From the NCBI RefSeq assembly GCF_007993815.1, contig NZ_VJWE01000016.1, positions 186,001 to 250,000 on the forward strand: 64,000 nt of DNA, written 5' to 3'. Of the stretch, positions 24,607 through 34,503 are shown piece by piece. The notes beneath the pieces are model-generated. The model was given only the letters and a program-made list of their open reading frames with translations. It was not told the DNA's origin and did not search any database. A program made the position numbers and the translations under genes. The stretch comes from Acidovorax delafieldii (GTDB taxonomy: Bacteria > Pseudomonadota > Gammaproteobacteria > Burkholderiales > Burkholderiaceae_C). The first letter of the stretch is position 1. Each line of letters starts with the position of its first letter.

Positions 24607-25290
24607 TTATTGTTGCGATCCCTTTGCTTGATTGATGGTCGCACCTCTGAGTTTTCGGCGGATAGTGCTGGCGTCAACCCCGTAGCGTCGAGCCAGAATT
24701 CCGGCGGTTTCTTTGAACTCCTTGCCTGAGTCCAGCAAGCCTTGGCGCTCCTGCAATAGTTTCGCAAGCTGCGGCACGGTGGAATTTTTTTGCCGCTCAC
24801 GAGCGGATTTCACTCCCCCGACACTGGCGCCTCGCTTGATGCGAGCTTCTTTGTCCTTGAGCCCCCGAATCAACGGACTCAGGATTTTTGCAGTGGTTGC
24901 GATTGCTGAATCGCGCGCAATGAAATTCACTAGAGTCATCCACTGGTCTATCGGGCAGATAGAAAGCGCGAAATCTAAGAGTGTCTGGCGGTCGGGGCAC
25001 CCGCTCCGTCGCGCGGCCTCATCTGCACATTGGTCCATGGTCAGCAAGGCGGGCCATGGCAGGTAGTCCGCTAACGCTCGGTGTTGATGGCGCTGAGCCA
25101 CAGTTTGGAGGCCACGCGGAGGTGTTGGAATGCGAGTGCCCCATCTCGCGTCGTTGCGAAGTGAAGCGCGCTTTTCTTCCGTCGCGCCTGCGATGGCAAG
25201 CAACATGCCGAGTTCTGTCGAATCGGTAGGCGCGAAGTCAGCGGGATTGAGCTTAGTCGTAGTTGCGCTGGTAAGTGTCGCCAGATTCAC
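24607..25290 (-). CDS. Unrecognised island protein with C-terminal helix-turn-helix
   Basis: The protein has 227 residues with a GTG start at 25290, 8 bases after AAGGGAGA. The N-terminal part has no family I recognise; the middle holds LDFALSICPIDQWMTLVNFIARDS. The end (ETAGILARRYGVDASTIRRKLRG) looks like a resolvase- or Fis-type HTH that reads DNA. It is on the same strand as the HTH protein and relaxase, so it may regulate or accompany mobilisation. Confidence 0.6.
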   Translation of the reverse strand: MNLATLTSATTTKLNPADFAPTDSTELGMLLAIAGATEEKRASLRNDARWGTRIPTPPRGLQTVAQRHQHRALADYLPWPALLTMDQCADEAARRSGCPDRQTLLDFALSICPIDQWMTLVNFIARDSAIATTAKILSPLIRGLKDKEARIKRGASVGGVKSARERQKNSTVPQLAKLLQERQGLLDSGKEFKETAGILARRYGVDASTIRRKLRGATINQAKGSQQ

Positions 25291-25330
25291 GAGAATTCTC
25301 CCTTGAGATCATTATGTTTAGGTGAGCGTC

Positions 25331-25590
25331 TTAGGACTTGAGCTGCTTGGCCAGACCTTCCGGATGGGAGACCCAGCGCAACATCCCCGTGTCCAACCCT
25401 GCAACTACTTGGGCGGCGGGCCGGGTGACGAGGTCCCCCTGCTTACGCCGCTCCGGCACATCGGAGCCGCTCCAACTGATGACCAGGCCATTCTCCCAGT
25501 AGGACAGATAGTTCTCGCCCCGGTCGCCGACAAAGCATTTATGCGCGTACTCCCAGATGTTCTCACGCTTGCAGACCCGTGCTCAGTGCG
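25331..25590 (-). pseudogene. Relic reading frame in the gap before the defence operon
   Basis: A minus-strand frame of about 80 codons ending at 25331 has protein-like composition (GENYLSYWENGLVISWSG, LRWVSHPEGLAKQLKS) but no start codon and a stop just upstream. It is probably the preserved 3' end of a lost gene. I do not recognise the family. The remainder of 25291-26005 holds no convincing gene. Confidence 0.4.
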
Positions 25591-25950
25591 AGCCAGCCGC
25601 CCCAGTCGGGCATTGCCGGGCTCCAACAGCTCGGCAACCGATCAAATGCGGGCTCGACCCGATGCCATTGTTCCTCCCCCCGCTACGCTGCTGCAGACCG
25701 CGCAGCATCACGGCCAGCGCAGTTTCACGTTTTCGAGCAGGGCTGTTTGTAGATCGGCCGCTGGAAAGGGGGTGCGATCTCCAGCAAACCGCGCCGTGTC
25801 AGCGTTTCTGACTGAGGCAAAGCTCTGCAAAAGTCGGCATGGCGTCCACTGTAGGTGGCAGTCCTTTTCGCGCTGCGCCGCATATGGTCGTCACAATGCG
25901 ACGAATACGAAAATCAAAATAGAGTCATGGAGAGATTCCAAGGCAGGCAA

Positions 25951-25956
25951 TATACT
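25951..25956 (+). promoter_or_regulatory. Possible -10 box of the defence operon
   Basis: TATACT lies 50 bases ahead of the WYL regulator start in a locally AT-rich stretch (25890-25960). A -35 box is not obvious, which would fit an activator- or repressor-controlled promoter. Confidence 0.35.
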
Positions 25957-26005
25957 TTCCGTAACAAACCGCACAGCATTCGCTAACCCGAACTAGCCAG
26001 CCGCG

Positions 26006-26911
26006 ATGTCGAACGAACGACTTGAAAATCTAACCCAGCCGCAGCGCGACCGCATCGCGTTCGTGGAGTTGCGCGTACGCTTCATCGGGGAGATCCGTCG
26101 CCAGGACCTGGTTGCGCGCTTTGGCATCCAGTCGGCAGCGGCCAGCCGGGATCTGGCGCTCTACAAAGAGCTGGCCCCGGGCAACATCGACTACGACTCA
26201 AAAGCCAAGACCTACATCTTGGGACCGGACTTCCGGGCGGTCTTCGACTTCCCCCCTGAGCGGGTGCTGTCCTGGTTGACCCAAGGCTTCGGGGATGGCG
26301 AGCCGATGCGGCTCAAGGCCTGGGTGGCCTGCGAGAGCCCTTCGCGGCTGACCCACCCGGACCTCGACGTGCTGGCCAGCGTGACCCGGGCAATCCACCA
26401 GGAATGCCCGCTGGCGATCGAGTACCACTCCGTCTCAAACGGCCAGGCCGAACGCCAGATCGTGCCGTTTGCGCTGATCGACAACGGCCTGCGGTGGCAC
26501 GTCCGGGCCTTCGACCGGAGGTCGCAGGAGTTCCGGGATTTCGTGATCACGCGGATCAGGAATCCCCGGGTCTTGAAGGGAGAAAAGCCCGAAGCACACG
26601 AGGCCAGCGATCAGGACATCCAGTGGACGCGCATCGTGGAGCTAGAGCTTGTCCCGCATCCGGACCAACCACGTCCGGAGATCACGGTGATGGACTACGG
26701 GATGCAGGACGGGGCGCTGCGCATGAAGCTGCGTGCGGCGACAGCCGGCTACATCCTGCGCAAGTGGAGCGTGGACTGCTCGCCTGACCACAGCCTGCGT
26801 GGCAATGAGTTCCGGCTGTGGCTGAAGGACCCGCTGGCCCTCTATGGCGTCAAGAACGCCCTGTTGGCCCCGGGCTACCGCTCTCCTGACAAGAACAAGG
26901 GAGAGCCATGA
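26006..26911 (+). CDS. WYL-domain transcriptional regulator, BrxR/CapW type
   Basis: The protein has 301 residues. A winged helix (about 10-75: RVRFIGEIRRQDLVARFGIQ, SAAASRDLALY) is followed by a WYL domain (about 125-200: LAIEYHSVSNGQAERQIVPF, GLRWHVRAFDRR) and a C-terminal WCX-like extension (LRAATAGYILRKWSVDCS). This layout matches BrxR/CapW repressors, which sit first in BREX, CBASS and other defence islands and are thought to release their promoter on sensing infection. One base separates its stop from the helicase start. It very probably controls the operon that follows. Confidence 0.85.
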   Translation: MSNERLENLTQPQRDRIAFVELRVRFIGEIRRQDLVARFGIQSAAASRDLALYKELAPGNIDYDSKAKTYILGPDFRAVFDFPPERVLSWLTQGFGDGEPMRLKAWVACESPSRLTHPDLDVLASVTRAIHQECPLAIEYHSVSNGQAERQIVPFALIDNGLRWHVRAFDRRSQEFRDFVITRIRNPRVLKGEKPEAHEASDQDIQWTRIVELELVPHPDQPRPEITVMDYGMQDGALRMKLRAATAGYILRKWSVDCSPDHSLRGNEFRLWLKDPLALYGVKNALLAPGYRSPDKNKGEP

Positions 26912-26912
26912 C

Positions 26913-28991
26913 ATGACCTACAACCCGCAACGCGCCCTGGAGCTGCTCCAGATCGGCTCTGGCCGCGCTGACGCCACATTCCGTGAAGGCCAAGAAGACG
27001 CGATTCGCCACATCGTCGACGGGCGAGGCCGTTTGCTGGTCGTTCAGAAGACCGGATGGGGAAAGAGCTTCGTCTACTTCATCGCGACGAAGCTGCTGCG
27101 CGACGGCGGCAACGGCCCCGCACTGCTGATCTCCCCGCTGCTGGCGCTGATGCGGAACCAGATTGCCGCCGCAGAGCGCATGGGCGTTCGCGCCGCCACG
27201 ATCAACTCCGACAACGTCGACGACTGGACCCAAGTCGAGGCCACCCTTGCGCGTGGGGAAGTCGACATCCTCTTGATCTCACCCGAGCGCCTGGCGAACG
27301 AGCGCTTCCGTACGCAGGTGCTGGCTGGGATCGCCGCACAAATCTCGATGCTGGTCATCGACGAAGCGCACTGCATCTCCGACTGGGGCCACGACTTCCG
27401 CCCTCACTACCGCCTGCTGGAGCGGATCGTCAAGACGCTACCGCCGAACCTGCGGCTGCTGGCCACCACGGCAACGGCGAACAACCGCGTGATGGAGGAC
27501 CTTGCTGCCGTGCTCGGTCCGAAGCTCGAAGTCTCCCGCGGCGACTTGAATCGGACCTCGCTGTCCCTGCAAACGATTCGCTTGCCCAGCCAGGCCGAAC
27601 GTCTGGCTTGGCTAGCTCAGCAACTGGCCGTGCTGCAGGGCCACGGCATCATCTACACGCTCACCGTGCGCGACGCCAACCAGGTCGCCGACTGGCTCAA
27701 GACCCGGGGCTTCAACGTCGAGGCCTACACGGGCGAAACGGGCGACCGGCGGGAAGCGCTGGAACAGGCGCTACTCAACAACGAGGTCAAGGCGCTGGTC
27801 GCGACGACGGCCCTGGGCATGGGCTACGACAAGCCCGATCTGGCCTTCGTCATCCACTATCAGATGCCGGGCTCGGTCGTCGCCTACTACCAGCAAGTGG
27901 GCCGTGCCGGGCGTGCGCTGGACTCCGCCTACGGCGTGCTGCTCAGCGGCCAAGAAGAGTCGGACATCACCGACTGGTTCATCCGAAGCGCGTTCCCGAC
28001 CCGGCAGGAAGTCGCCGACGTCCTGGGCGCACTGGAGGAAGAAGAGAACGGCCTGTCCGTCCCCGAGCTGCTGAGTCGCGTCAACCTGAGCAAGGGCCGG
28101 GTCGACAAGACGATCGCGCTGCTCTCCCTCGAGGCCCCAGCACCCATCGCCAAGCAAGGCACCAAGTGGCAGCTCACCGCCGCCACCCTGAGCGAGGCCT
28201 TCTGGGAGCGAGCCGAGCGACTCACGGCCCTCCGGCGTGACGAGCACCAGCAGATGCAGGACTACGTCAGTCTGCCCTTCGGTGACCACATGGGCTTTCT
28301 GATCCGCGCGCTCGACGGCGACCCGAGTGTTGTCACGCGGCCTGCGCTGCCCCCGTTGCCAACGGATGTGGATGAGGTGCTTGTTCGGGACGCCATCGAA
28401 TTCCTGCGCCGAACCAGCCTGCCCATCGAACCCCGCAAGAAGTGGCCTGATGGGGGCATGCCTCAGTACGGCGTCAAAGGCTTCATTGCGCCTGGGCATC
28501 AGGCGCAGCCCGGCAAGGCCCTCTGCGTCTGGGGTGACGCCGGGTGGGGCGGCCTGGTCCGGCGAGGCAAGTACCACGACCGCAGGTTTGCCGACGACCT
28601 GGTTGGGGCGTGCGTCAAGATGGTTCGCGAATGGAACCCCCAGCCCAAGCCGACCTGGGTGACCTGCGTTCCCTCGCTGCGTCATCCAGACCTCGTCCCC
28701 GACTTTGCGAAGCGCTTGGCTGCGGCTCTGGGTCTGCCGTTTCATATGGTCATCGCGAAAACTGACGACAGGCCCGAACAGAAGACGATGGCAAACAGCA
28801 CACAGCAGGCGCGCAACATCGATGGCTCGCTGGCACTCAACGGTCAGCCGGTGCCCCACGGGCCGGTGATCCTGGTCGATGACATGGTGGATTCACGCTG
28901 GACGCTGACCGTGGCCGCGTGGCTGCTGCGCAAGAGCGGAAGCGGCGACGTCTACCCCATGGCGCTCTCTCAAACGGGACACGACGAATGA
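26913..28991 (+). CDS. RecQ-like helicase fused to a ComF-like phosphoribosyltransferase domain
   Basis: The protein has 692 residues. Residues 1-360 form a superfamily-2 RecQ-type helicase: motif [10 protein letters not shown] (44-52), [15 protein letters not shown] (150-164, including the RecQ aromatic loop), LLATTATA (motif III), QQVGRAGR (327-334, motif VI). A winged-helix stretch follows (about 365-425), but the four Cys of the RecQ zinc site are missing. The C-terminal third (about 520-690) has a type I PRTase core with [14 protein letters not shown] (652-665), like the PRPP loop of ComF. ATG 26913 follows GGGAGAG. It overlaps the DprA gene by ATGA. Confidence 0.85.
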   Translation: MTYNPQRALELLQIGSGRADATFREGQEDAIRHIVDGRGRLLVVQKTGWGKSFVYFIATKLLRDGGNGPALLISPLLALMRNQIAAAERMGVRAATINSDNVDDWTQVEATLARGEVDILLISPERLANERFRTQVLAGIAAQISMLVIDEAHCISDWGHDFRPHYRLLERIVKTLPPNLRLLATTATANNRVMEDLAAVLGPKLEVSRGDLNRTSLSLQTIRLPSQAERLAWLAQQLAVLQGHGIIYTLTVRDANQVADWLKTRGFNVEAYTGETGDRREALEQALLNNEVKALVATTALGMGYDKPDLAFVIHYQMPGSVVAYYQQVGRAGRALDSAYGVLLSGQEESDITDWFIRSAFPTRQEVADVLGALEEEENGLSVPELLSRVNLSKGRVDKTIALLSLEAPAPIAKQGTKWQLTAATLSEAFWERAERLTALRRDEHQQMQDYVSLPFGDHMGFLIRALDGDPSVVTRPALPPLPTDVDEVLVRDAIEFLRRTSLPIEPRKKWPDGGMPQYGVKGFIAPGHQAQPGKALCVWGDAGWGGLVRRGKYHDRRFADDLVGACVKMVREWNPQPKPTWVTCVPSLRHPDLVPDFAKRLAAALGLPFHMVIAKTDDRPEQKTMANSTQQARNIDGSLALNGQPVPHGPVILVDDMVDSRWTLTVAAWLLRKSGSGDVYPMALSQTGHDE

Positions 28992-30376
28992 CGCCCGCCC
29001 TGTCCCCCAACACCCAGGCGATCCTGCTGCTGACGGCGCCGCTGATCGCTGGGCGCGGCACGTCTTCCTCGGATCTGCTGTCCCCGGGCGAGTACAAGCG
29101 TCTTGCCCGCCACCTGCGGGAGATCCAACGCCAGCCCGCGGATCTTGTGTCGCCCGATGCGGCCGATCTCATGCGGGCCTGTCAGCCGGTGATCGATGAA
29201 GCCCGACTGCAACGCCTCCTGGGACGAGGCTTCCTTCTGAGCCAAGTCATCGAACGCTGGCAAGCGCGCGCCATCTGGGTGGTCAGCCGCGCGGATGCCG
29301 AGTACCCCCGCCGCCTGAAGGTGCGCCTGCGCGAAGACGCCCCGGCGGTCCTCTACGGTTGCGGCGACATAGCCTTGCTGGAGTCGGGCGGCCTCGCCGT
29401 GGTCGGCTCTCGACATGTGGACGACTCGTTGATCGACTACACGATGGCGGTAGGTCGGCTGGCAGCTAGGGCTGGAAGAACGCTCGTATCCGGCGGCGCC
29501 AAGGGCATCGACCAAGCCGCCATGCGCGGTGCGCTTGAAGCGGGCGGCAAGGTCAGCGGCGTGCTCGCGGACAGTCTGGAGAAGACGACCATGAACCGCG
29601 AGCACCGCAATCTGCTGCTCGATGGCCAGCTGGTCCTGATATCGCCCTACGACCCGAGCGCGGGGTTCAACGTCGGCAACGCCATGCAACGCAACAAGCT
29701 GATCTACGCGCTGGCCGATGCCTCACTGGTTGTCAGCTCCGATCTGAACAAGGGCGGCACCTGGACGGGTGCCGTCGAGCAACTGGACAAGCTCAAGTTC
29801 GTGCCCGTGTACGTTCGCTCCACGGGAGGTTCGACGCCTGGACTCGACGCCCTACGCAGCAAGGGAGCGCTCCCCTGGCCGAATCCGCAAGACGCCGATG
29901 CGTTTGAAGCCGTGTTTGAGGCCGCTGCGCCCACGCCGGTGCCATCTCCGCAGTCAGGCCTAGAACTGTTTTCCGAAGACGGACCGTCGGGCGTTGCACC
30001 CACGACGCTCTCGGTCCCGGAGACAACACTGGCGATCGATGCACCAAACGAGCCAGTGCCGCCATCCGCCGCTGCACCCATCGGCGAACCGCATGAGCCG
30101 ACGCCAGAGCCCGCTCCATTGGCTGCACTGACACCCGAGGCCAAACCGGTTCCGACGACAGCATCCACACCCGCAGACACGCTGTTTGCGGCAGTCCGGG
30201 GAGTGATTCAGGAGCTGCTGAAGACCCCAATGAAGGACGCCGAGGTTGCCGCTGAGCTGGACGTATCCAACGCGCAAGCCAAGGCGTGGTTGCAGCGCCT
30301 AGTCGACGAAGGCGTGATCGAGAAGCAGAAAAAGCCAGCGGGCTACATCGTCAAGCAGTCCAGCCTCTTCGAGTAA
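28988..30376 (+). CDS. DprA/Smf-like protein with C-terminal winged helix
   Basis: The protein has 462 residues. The Rossmann/SLOG core (about 110-300) shows [28 protein letters not shown] (SGG-x-x-GID loop) and [20 protein letters not shown], matching DprA, which binds single-stranded DNA and loads RecA in transformation. A Pro/Thr/Ala-rich linker (about 310-390) leads to a winged helix (about 395-455, [20 protein letters not shown]). It differs from housekeeping DprA by the long linker and by its place in a defence operon. The start is fixed by its ATGA overlap with the helicase stop. Confidence 0.85.
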   Translation: MTPALSPNTQAILLLTAPLIAGRGTSSSDLLSPGEYKRLARHLREIQRQPADLVSPDAADLMRACQPVIDEARLQRLLGRGFLLSQVIERWQARAIWVVSRADAEYPRRLKVRLREDAPAVLYGCGDIALLESGGLAVVGSRHVDDSLIDYTMAVGRLAARAGRTLVSGGAKGIDQAAMRGALEAGGKVSGVLADSLEKTTMNREHRNLLLDGQLVLISPYDPSAGFNVGNAMQRNKLIYALADASLVVSSDLNKGGTWTGAVEQLDKLKFVPVYVRSTGGSTPGLDALRSKGALPWPNPQDADAFEAVFEAAAPTPVPSPQSGLELFSEDGPSGVAPTTLSVPETTLAIDAPNEPVPPSAAAPIGEPHEPTPEPAPLAALTPEAKPVPTTASTPADTLFAAVRGVIQELLKTPMKDAEVAAELDVSNAQAKAWLQRLVDEGVIEKQKKPAGYIVKQSSLFE

Positions 30377-30433
30377 GCGACGACTGCAAGCCCCAGCAAA
30401 GATTGATTGAACGAACAAGACCGGACTTCCCAC

Positions 30434-33175
30434 ATGCCCTTAACCCTGCCACAGCTGGAACGCCACCTCTTCAAAGCAGCCGACATCCTGCGCGGCAAGA
30501 TGGACGCATCCGAGTTCAAGGAATACATCTTCGGGATGCTGTTCCTCAAGCGCTGCTCCGACGTGTTCGACCAGCACCGCGAGAAGATCATCAAGGAGGA
30601 ACTGGCGGCGGGATTGAGCGAGGCGGAGGCCATCGAGAGCGCCAACCAGAAAGACTGGTACATGGACGAAGGCTCCTTCTGGGTGCCACCCCAGTCGCGC
30701 TACGAGTACCTGCTCAACGAGGCCCACCAGAACATCGGTGACTTCCTGAACAAGGCGCTTGCTGGTCTGGAGACAGGCAACACCAGTCTCTACGACGTGC
30801 TGGAGCACATCAACTTCACCCGCAAGGTCGGCCAGAGCAAGATACCCGACATCAAGCTGCGCTCGCTGATCAACCATTTCAGCCTGCACCGCCTGCGCAA
30901 CGAAGACTTTGAGTTCCCGGATCTGCTGGGCGCTGCGTACGAGTACCTGATCGGCGACTTTGCCGACTCCGCCGGCAAGAAAGGCGGCGAGTTCTACACG
31001 CCACGCTCTGTCGTTCGGATGATGGTTCGCCTGATCAAACCGGAGCTGCAGCACCACATCTACGACCCCTGCTGTGGCTCGGGCGGGATGCTGATCTCCG
31101 CCAAGGAGTACATCGACGAGCAAGGTCAGGAGGGGCGAAAGGCCAACCTCTACGGGCAAGAGGCCAACGGCACTGTGTGGTCCATCGCCAAGATGAACAT
31201 GCTGCTGCACGGCATCAGCACCGCTGACCTGCACAACGAAGACACCCTGGCCAAGCCGCAGCACGTCAAGGGCGGAGAGCTGCGCCGCTTTGACCGCATC
31301 CTCACAAATCCACCGTTCTCCCTTCCCTGGGGCACGACCGACAAAGACCAGAGCGGCCAGTCCGCCTGGGCACCGGAGTTCCGCGCCGAGCGCTTCAACT
31401 ATGGCGAGGTGCCGCTGGGGGCCAAGAAGGCCGACCTGATGTTCCTGCAGCACATGGTCGCAGTGCTGGCCGATGGCGGACAGATTGCGACCGTTATGCC
31501 GCACGGGGTGCTGTTCCGGGGCGGCGAGGAGCGAACCATCCGCGCCGGCATGATTGATGACGATCTGCTCGAAGCCGTCATCGGCGTGGCGCCCAACCTG
31601 TTCTATGGCACGGGCATTCCGGCGTGCATCCTGGTGCTGCGACAGCGCGTGCAAAGTGGCGCTGAGCGAGTCAGCGGCAAACCCAAAGAGCGCCAGGGCA
31701 AGGTGCTGTTCATCAACGCCGACCGCGAGTACTTCGAGGGTCGGGCGCAGAACTTCCTGATGCCCGAGCACATCGAGAAGATCGTCACCACCTTTGAGGC
31801 GTTCAAAGAGGAGCCGGGGTTCTCGGCGATTGTGGACATCACCACGCTCAACGCCAACGGCTACAACCTCAACATCCGCCGTTATGCCGACAACGCCCCG
31901 CCGCCTGAGCCGCATGACGTGCGCGCACATCTGGTGGGCGGCGTCCCCAAGGCTGAGGTGTCACACCCTGCGAAGAAGACCCTGTTCGACGCGCACGGCC
32001 TGAACCCGATGGACATCTTCGTCGAGCGAGACGGCACCTACTACGACTTCAAGCCGAGCTTCACCGCAAAGACCGAGCTCAAACCCGCCATCGAGTCCAA
32101 CGCGGGACTGCAGGCCAAGGAAGAAGCGATCCGCGCCGCCTTCGAAGCCTGGTGGACAGCCCATAGCCAGCGCATCACCGATCTGGCGGGGGCACAGAGC
32201 TTTGTGGCCCTGCGCAATGAGCTGTTGGCCAGCTTCAGCGGTTCACTGGAGCAGATTGGCCTTCTCGACCCCTTCCAAGTGCGTGGCATCGTGGCCGGCT
32301 TCTGGAACCAGACCAAGTACGACTTCCTCACCCTGATGGCGCGCGGCTCACACGGCGTGGTCGATGCCTGGCGCACCAGCATCGTCACCGCGCTCGAAGA
32401 CAAGGCCAAGAAGGAAAGCCCCCTGGAACACAAGCTGGTCAAGTTCCTGATGGGCAACTTCGTCGATGAGATCGAGGAACTGGAAGCCAAGAAGGTCGAG
32501 CTCGAGGCCCAGATCAAGGCCAGCGACGCGAGCGAAGAGGAAGGCGGCGAAGACGTTGAAGCCGTTGAGGCCGAGGACGACGATGCCGTTGATGAGGCTC
32601 AGCTCAAGACCAAGAAGAAGGACCTGGAGGCCAAGATCAAGGAGATCGCCCGGGTCATGAAGGCGATCGAGAAAGACAAGAAGGCCAGCGCCAGCGCCCT
32701 GAAGAAGCTCGACAAGCCCAAGACCCAGCAGGCCAACGCTGCCGAAATTGCCACCTTACAGGCCGAGATTGCTGCGCAGGACGCCTTATTGCTCGTTCAG
32801 GCTCAGAAGCAGCAAGCCATCGAGGCGACGCTGCAGCCCATCCTCGACCAGCTTGCGGTGTTCGACGAACTGCGCAACGCCCTCAAGGACGTGAAGAAGG
32901 AGCTGGCTGACCGCAAGAAGGTCTTTGCCGACCACCTCAACTTGGCGGTAGACGGCCTAGCGCCCGAGGAAGCCGCCAAGTTGCTGCTCACCATCCTGCA
33001 CGACGACATGAAGCGGATCGTGGAGCGCTACGTCGCCGGCCAGCGTCAACTCATCGTGGCGGCCTTCGAAAACTGGTGGGACAAGTACAAGGTGACGCTG
33101 ACCGAGATTGAGCGTGATCGCGATGCTGCAGCCAGCCAACTCCAGCAGTTCCTGAAGGGGCTCAAATATGTCTGA
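30434..33175 (+). CDS. hsdM: Type I restriction-modification methyltransferase subunit HsdM, with long coiled coil
   Basis: The protein has 913 residues, well above a classical HsdM (about 500). It begins with an HsdM_N domain ([35 protein letters not shown]). The N6-adenine methylase core follows ([21 protein letters not shown] at 211-220 binding S-adenosylmethionine, NPPF at 292-295 as the catalytic motif IV). From about residue 640 to 830 there is a highly charged Glu/Lys/Ala coiled coil. ATG 30434 is preferred over an in-frame TTG at 30407. It forms the modification complex with HsdS. Its 57-base gap from the DprA gene is the widest within the run. Confidence 0.95.
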   Translation: MPLTLPQLERHLFKAADILRGKMDASEFKEYIFGMLFLKRCSDVFDQHREKIIKEELAAGLSEAEAIESANQKDWYMDEGSFWVPPQSRYEYLLNEAHQNIGDFLNKALAGLETGNTSLYDVLEHINFTRKVGQSKIPDIKLRSLINHFSLHRLRNEDFEFPDLLGAAYEYLIGDFADSAGKKGGEFYTPRSVVRMMVRLIKPELQHHIYDPCCGSGGMLISAKEYIDEQGQEGRKANLYGQEANGTVWSIAKMNMLLHGISTADLHNEDTLAKPQHVKGGELRRFDRILTNPPFSLPWGTTDKDQSGQSAWAPEFRAERFNYGEVPLGAKKADLMFLQHMVAVLADGGQIATVMPHGVLFRGGEERTIRAGMIDDDLLEAVIGVAPNLFYGTGIPACILVLRQRVQSGAERVSGKPKERQGKVLFINADREYFEGRAQNFLMPEHIEKIVTTFEAFKEEPGFSAIVDITTLNANGYNLNIRRYADNAPPPEPHDVRAHLVGGVPKAEVSHPAKKTLFDAHGLNPMDIFVERDGTYYDFKPSFTAKTELKPAIESNAGLQAKEEAIRAAFEAWWTAHSQRITDLAGAQSFVALRNELLASFSGSLEQIGLLDPFQVRGIVAGFWNQTKYDFLTLMARGSHGVVDAWRTSIVTALEDKAKKESPLEHKLVKFLMGNFVDEIEELEAKKVELEAQIKASDASEEEGGEDVEAVEAEDDDAVDEAQLKTKKKDLEAKIKEIARVMKAIEKDKKASASALKKLDKPKTQQANAAEIATLQAEIAAQDALLLVQAQKQQAIEATLQPILDQLAVFDELRNALKDVKKELADRKKVFADHLNLAVDGLAPEEAAKLLLTILHDDMKRIVERYVAGQRQLIVAAFENWWDKYKVTLTEIERDRDAAASQLQQFLKGLKYV

Positions 33176-34487
33176 GACACCCAACGTCCCACCGCGCCAC
33201 CAGTACGAAGCCTTCCTACGGCAGTTGCCTGCCGACTGGGAGCAGAAGGAAATCACCCAAGTCGGGGCCGTGGTGGGTGGTGGAACGCCATCGCGTGCGG
33301 TCCCCTCTTTCTGGCGGGGATCAATTCCCTGGGTCACGCCGGGTGAGGTCAGTGGCGAAGCGGCCAAGCTGCTTCACGACACCAACGAGCACATCAGCGC
33401 GTCGGGACTGGCAGGGAGCGGCGCGAATCTGCTGCCTACCGGATCGCTGCTGGTGACGACACGCGCGACGCTGGGCGCCCGAGTCATCAATGCGGTACCC
33501 ATGGCGACAAACCAGGGCTTCAAGTCGATCGTTTTCAAGAAGCCTGAGGAAGCCAGCTACTACTACCACCTCTTCGAAAAGGTAAAGCCCGAGTTGGTAC
33601 GTCGCGCGTCTGGAACGACATTCTTGGAAATCTCAAGCGCGGAGTTTGCCTCTATCAAGGTACCCAGCCCCTCGCCTTCCGAGAAGATGAAGATCGCCGA
33701 GTTGCTGGATACCCTCGACACTGCAATCCATCAGACCGAGGCTATTGTCAAGAAGCTGAAGCAGGTCAAACAGGGCTTGCTGCATGACCTGCTGACGCGC
33801 GGCTTGGACGCGAGTGGCGAATTGCGCCCAGACCGTTCAGAAGCGCCAGACCACTACCAGCCATCACCGATGGGGTGGGTACCGAAGGCATGGTCACTCG
33901 GGTCCGTAGGCGCCGAGTTTGATATTCAGCTTGGCAAGATGCTCGATGCGAAGAAGAACCTTGGGGTCTACAAGTCCTACATCGGCAATAAGGCAGTGCA
34001 GTGGGCAGGCATTGACATGAGTGCGGCGCAGTTGGTGAAGATGACGCGTTCGGACCTTGTTCGCTTTCGGCTTGCGAAAGGTGATCTCCTTGTTTGTGAA
34101 GGTGGAGAAGTCGGACGTGCTGCCATTTGGGAAGACCCGGTGGAAGAGTGCTACTGCCAAAAGGCATTGCACAGGCTTCGCCCATTGCGTGGCTACAGCT
34201 CACACTTGATGCTGGCCTTCCTTAGATATTGGACAAGCCGTGACATGCTGGCCAACTATGTTTCACAAACAAGCATTGCTCATTTAACTCAAGAGAAATT
34301 GGCTTCGGTGCCATTGCCTGTTCCAGATCCGGAGGAACAGTTTGCAGTGGCGGAAAGGTTGGTGGCTCAAGACGCCAAAGCCCGCTCGGAGGAGCAAAGG
34401 CTGGCCAAGTTGAAGGCGACAAAGGCCGGTCTTCTAGACGACCTCCTCACTGGCCGAATCCGCGTCACGCCCTTGTTGGCGCAATAG
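33168..34487 (+). CDS. hsdS: Type I restriction-modification specificity subunit HsdS
   Basis: The protein has 439 residues. Two target-recognition domains (about 20-190 and 230-400) are each followed by a conserved helix ([24 protein letters not shown], and [20 protein letters not shown]), which together measure the gap in a bipartite DNA target. TRD1 has [22 protein letters not shown]2 has [16 protein letters not shown]. The gene overlaps hsdM by 8 bases. The second TRD (about 33930-34330) is clearly richer in A/T than its surroundings, which suggests it was swapped in. The target sequence cannot be read from the protein. Confidence 0.95.
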   Translation: MSETPNVPPRHQYEAFLRQLPADWEQKEITQVGAVVGGGTPSRAVPSFWRGSIPWVTPGEVSGEAAKLLHDTNEHISASGLAGSGANLLPTGSLLVTTRATLGARVINAVPMATNQGFKSIVFKKPEEASYYYHLFEKVKPELVRRASGTTFLEISSAEFASIKVPSPSPSEKMKIAELLDTLDTAIHQTEAIVKKLKQVKQGLLHDLLTRGLDASGELRPDRSEAPDHYQPSPMGWVPKAWSLGSVGAEFDIQLGKMLDAKKNLGVYKSYIGNKAVQWAGIDMSAAQLVKMTRSDLVRFRLAKGDLLVCEGGEVGRAAIWEDPVEECYCQKALHRLRPLRGYSSHLMLAFLRYWTSRDMLANYVSQTSIAHLTQEKLASVPLPVPDPEEQFAVAERLVAQDAKARSEEQRLAKLKATKAGLLDDLLTGRIRVTPLLAQ

Positions 34488-34503
34488 GCAGAGGGGCCAG
34501 ACC

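Noticed and set aside
25322-25996. 224-codon plus-strand frame before the WYL regulator
   Set aside because: No ribosome site, Ser/Arg/Pro-rich shadow composition, and the opposite strand holds a more protein-like relic.
28988-30376. Housekeeping dprA of the competence pathway
   Set aside because: It sits inside the island, translationally coupled to the helicase fusion, and has a long linker; the chromosomal dprA should be elsewhere.
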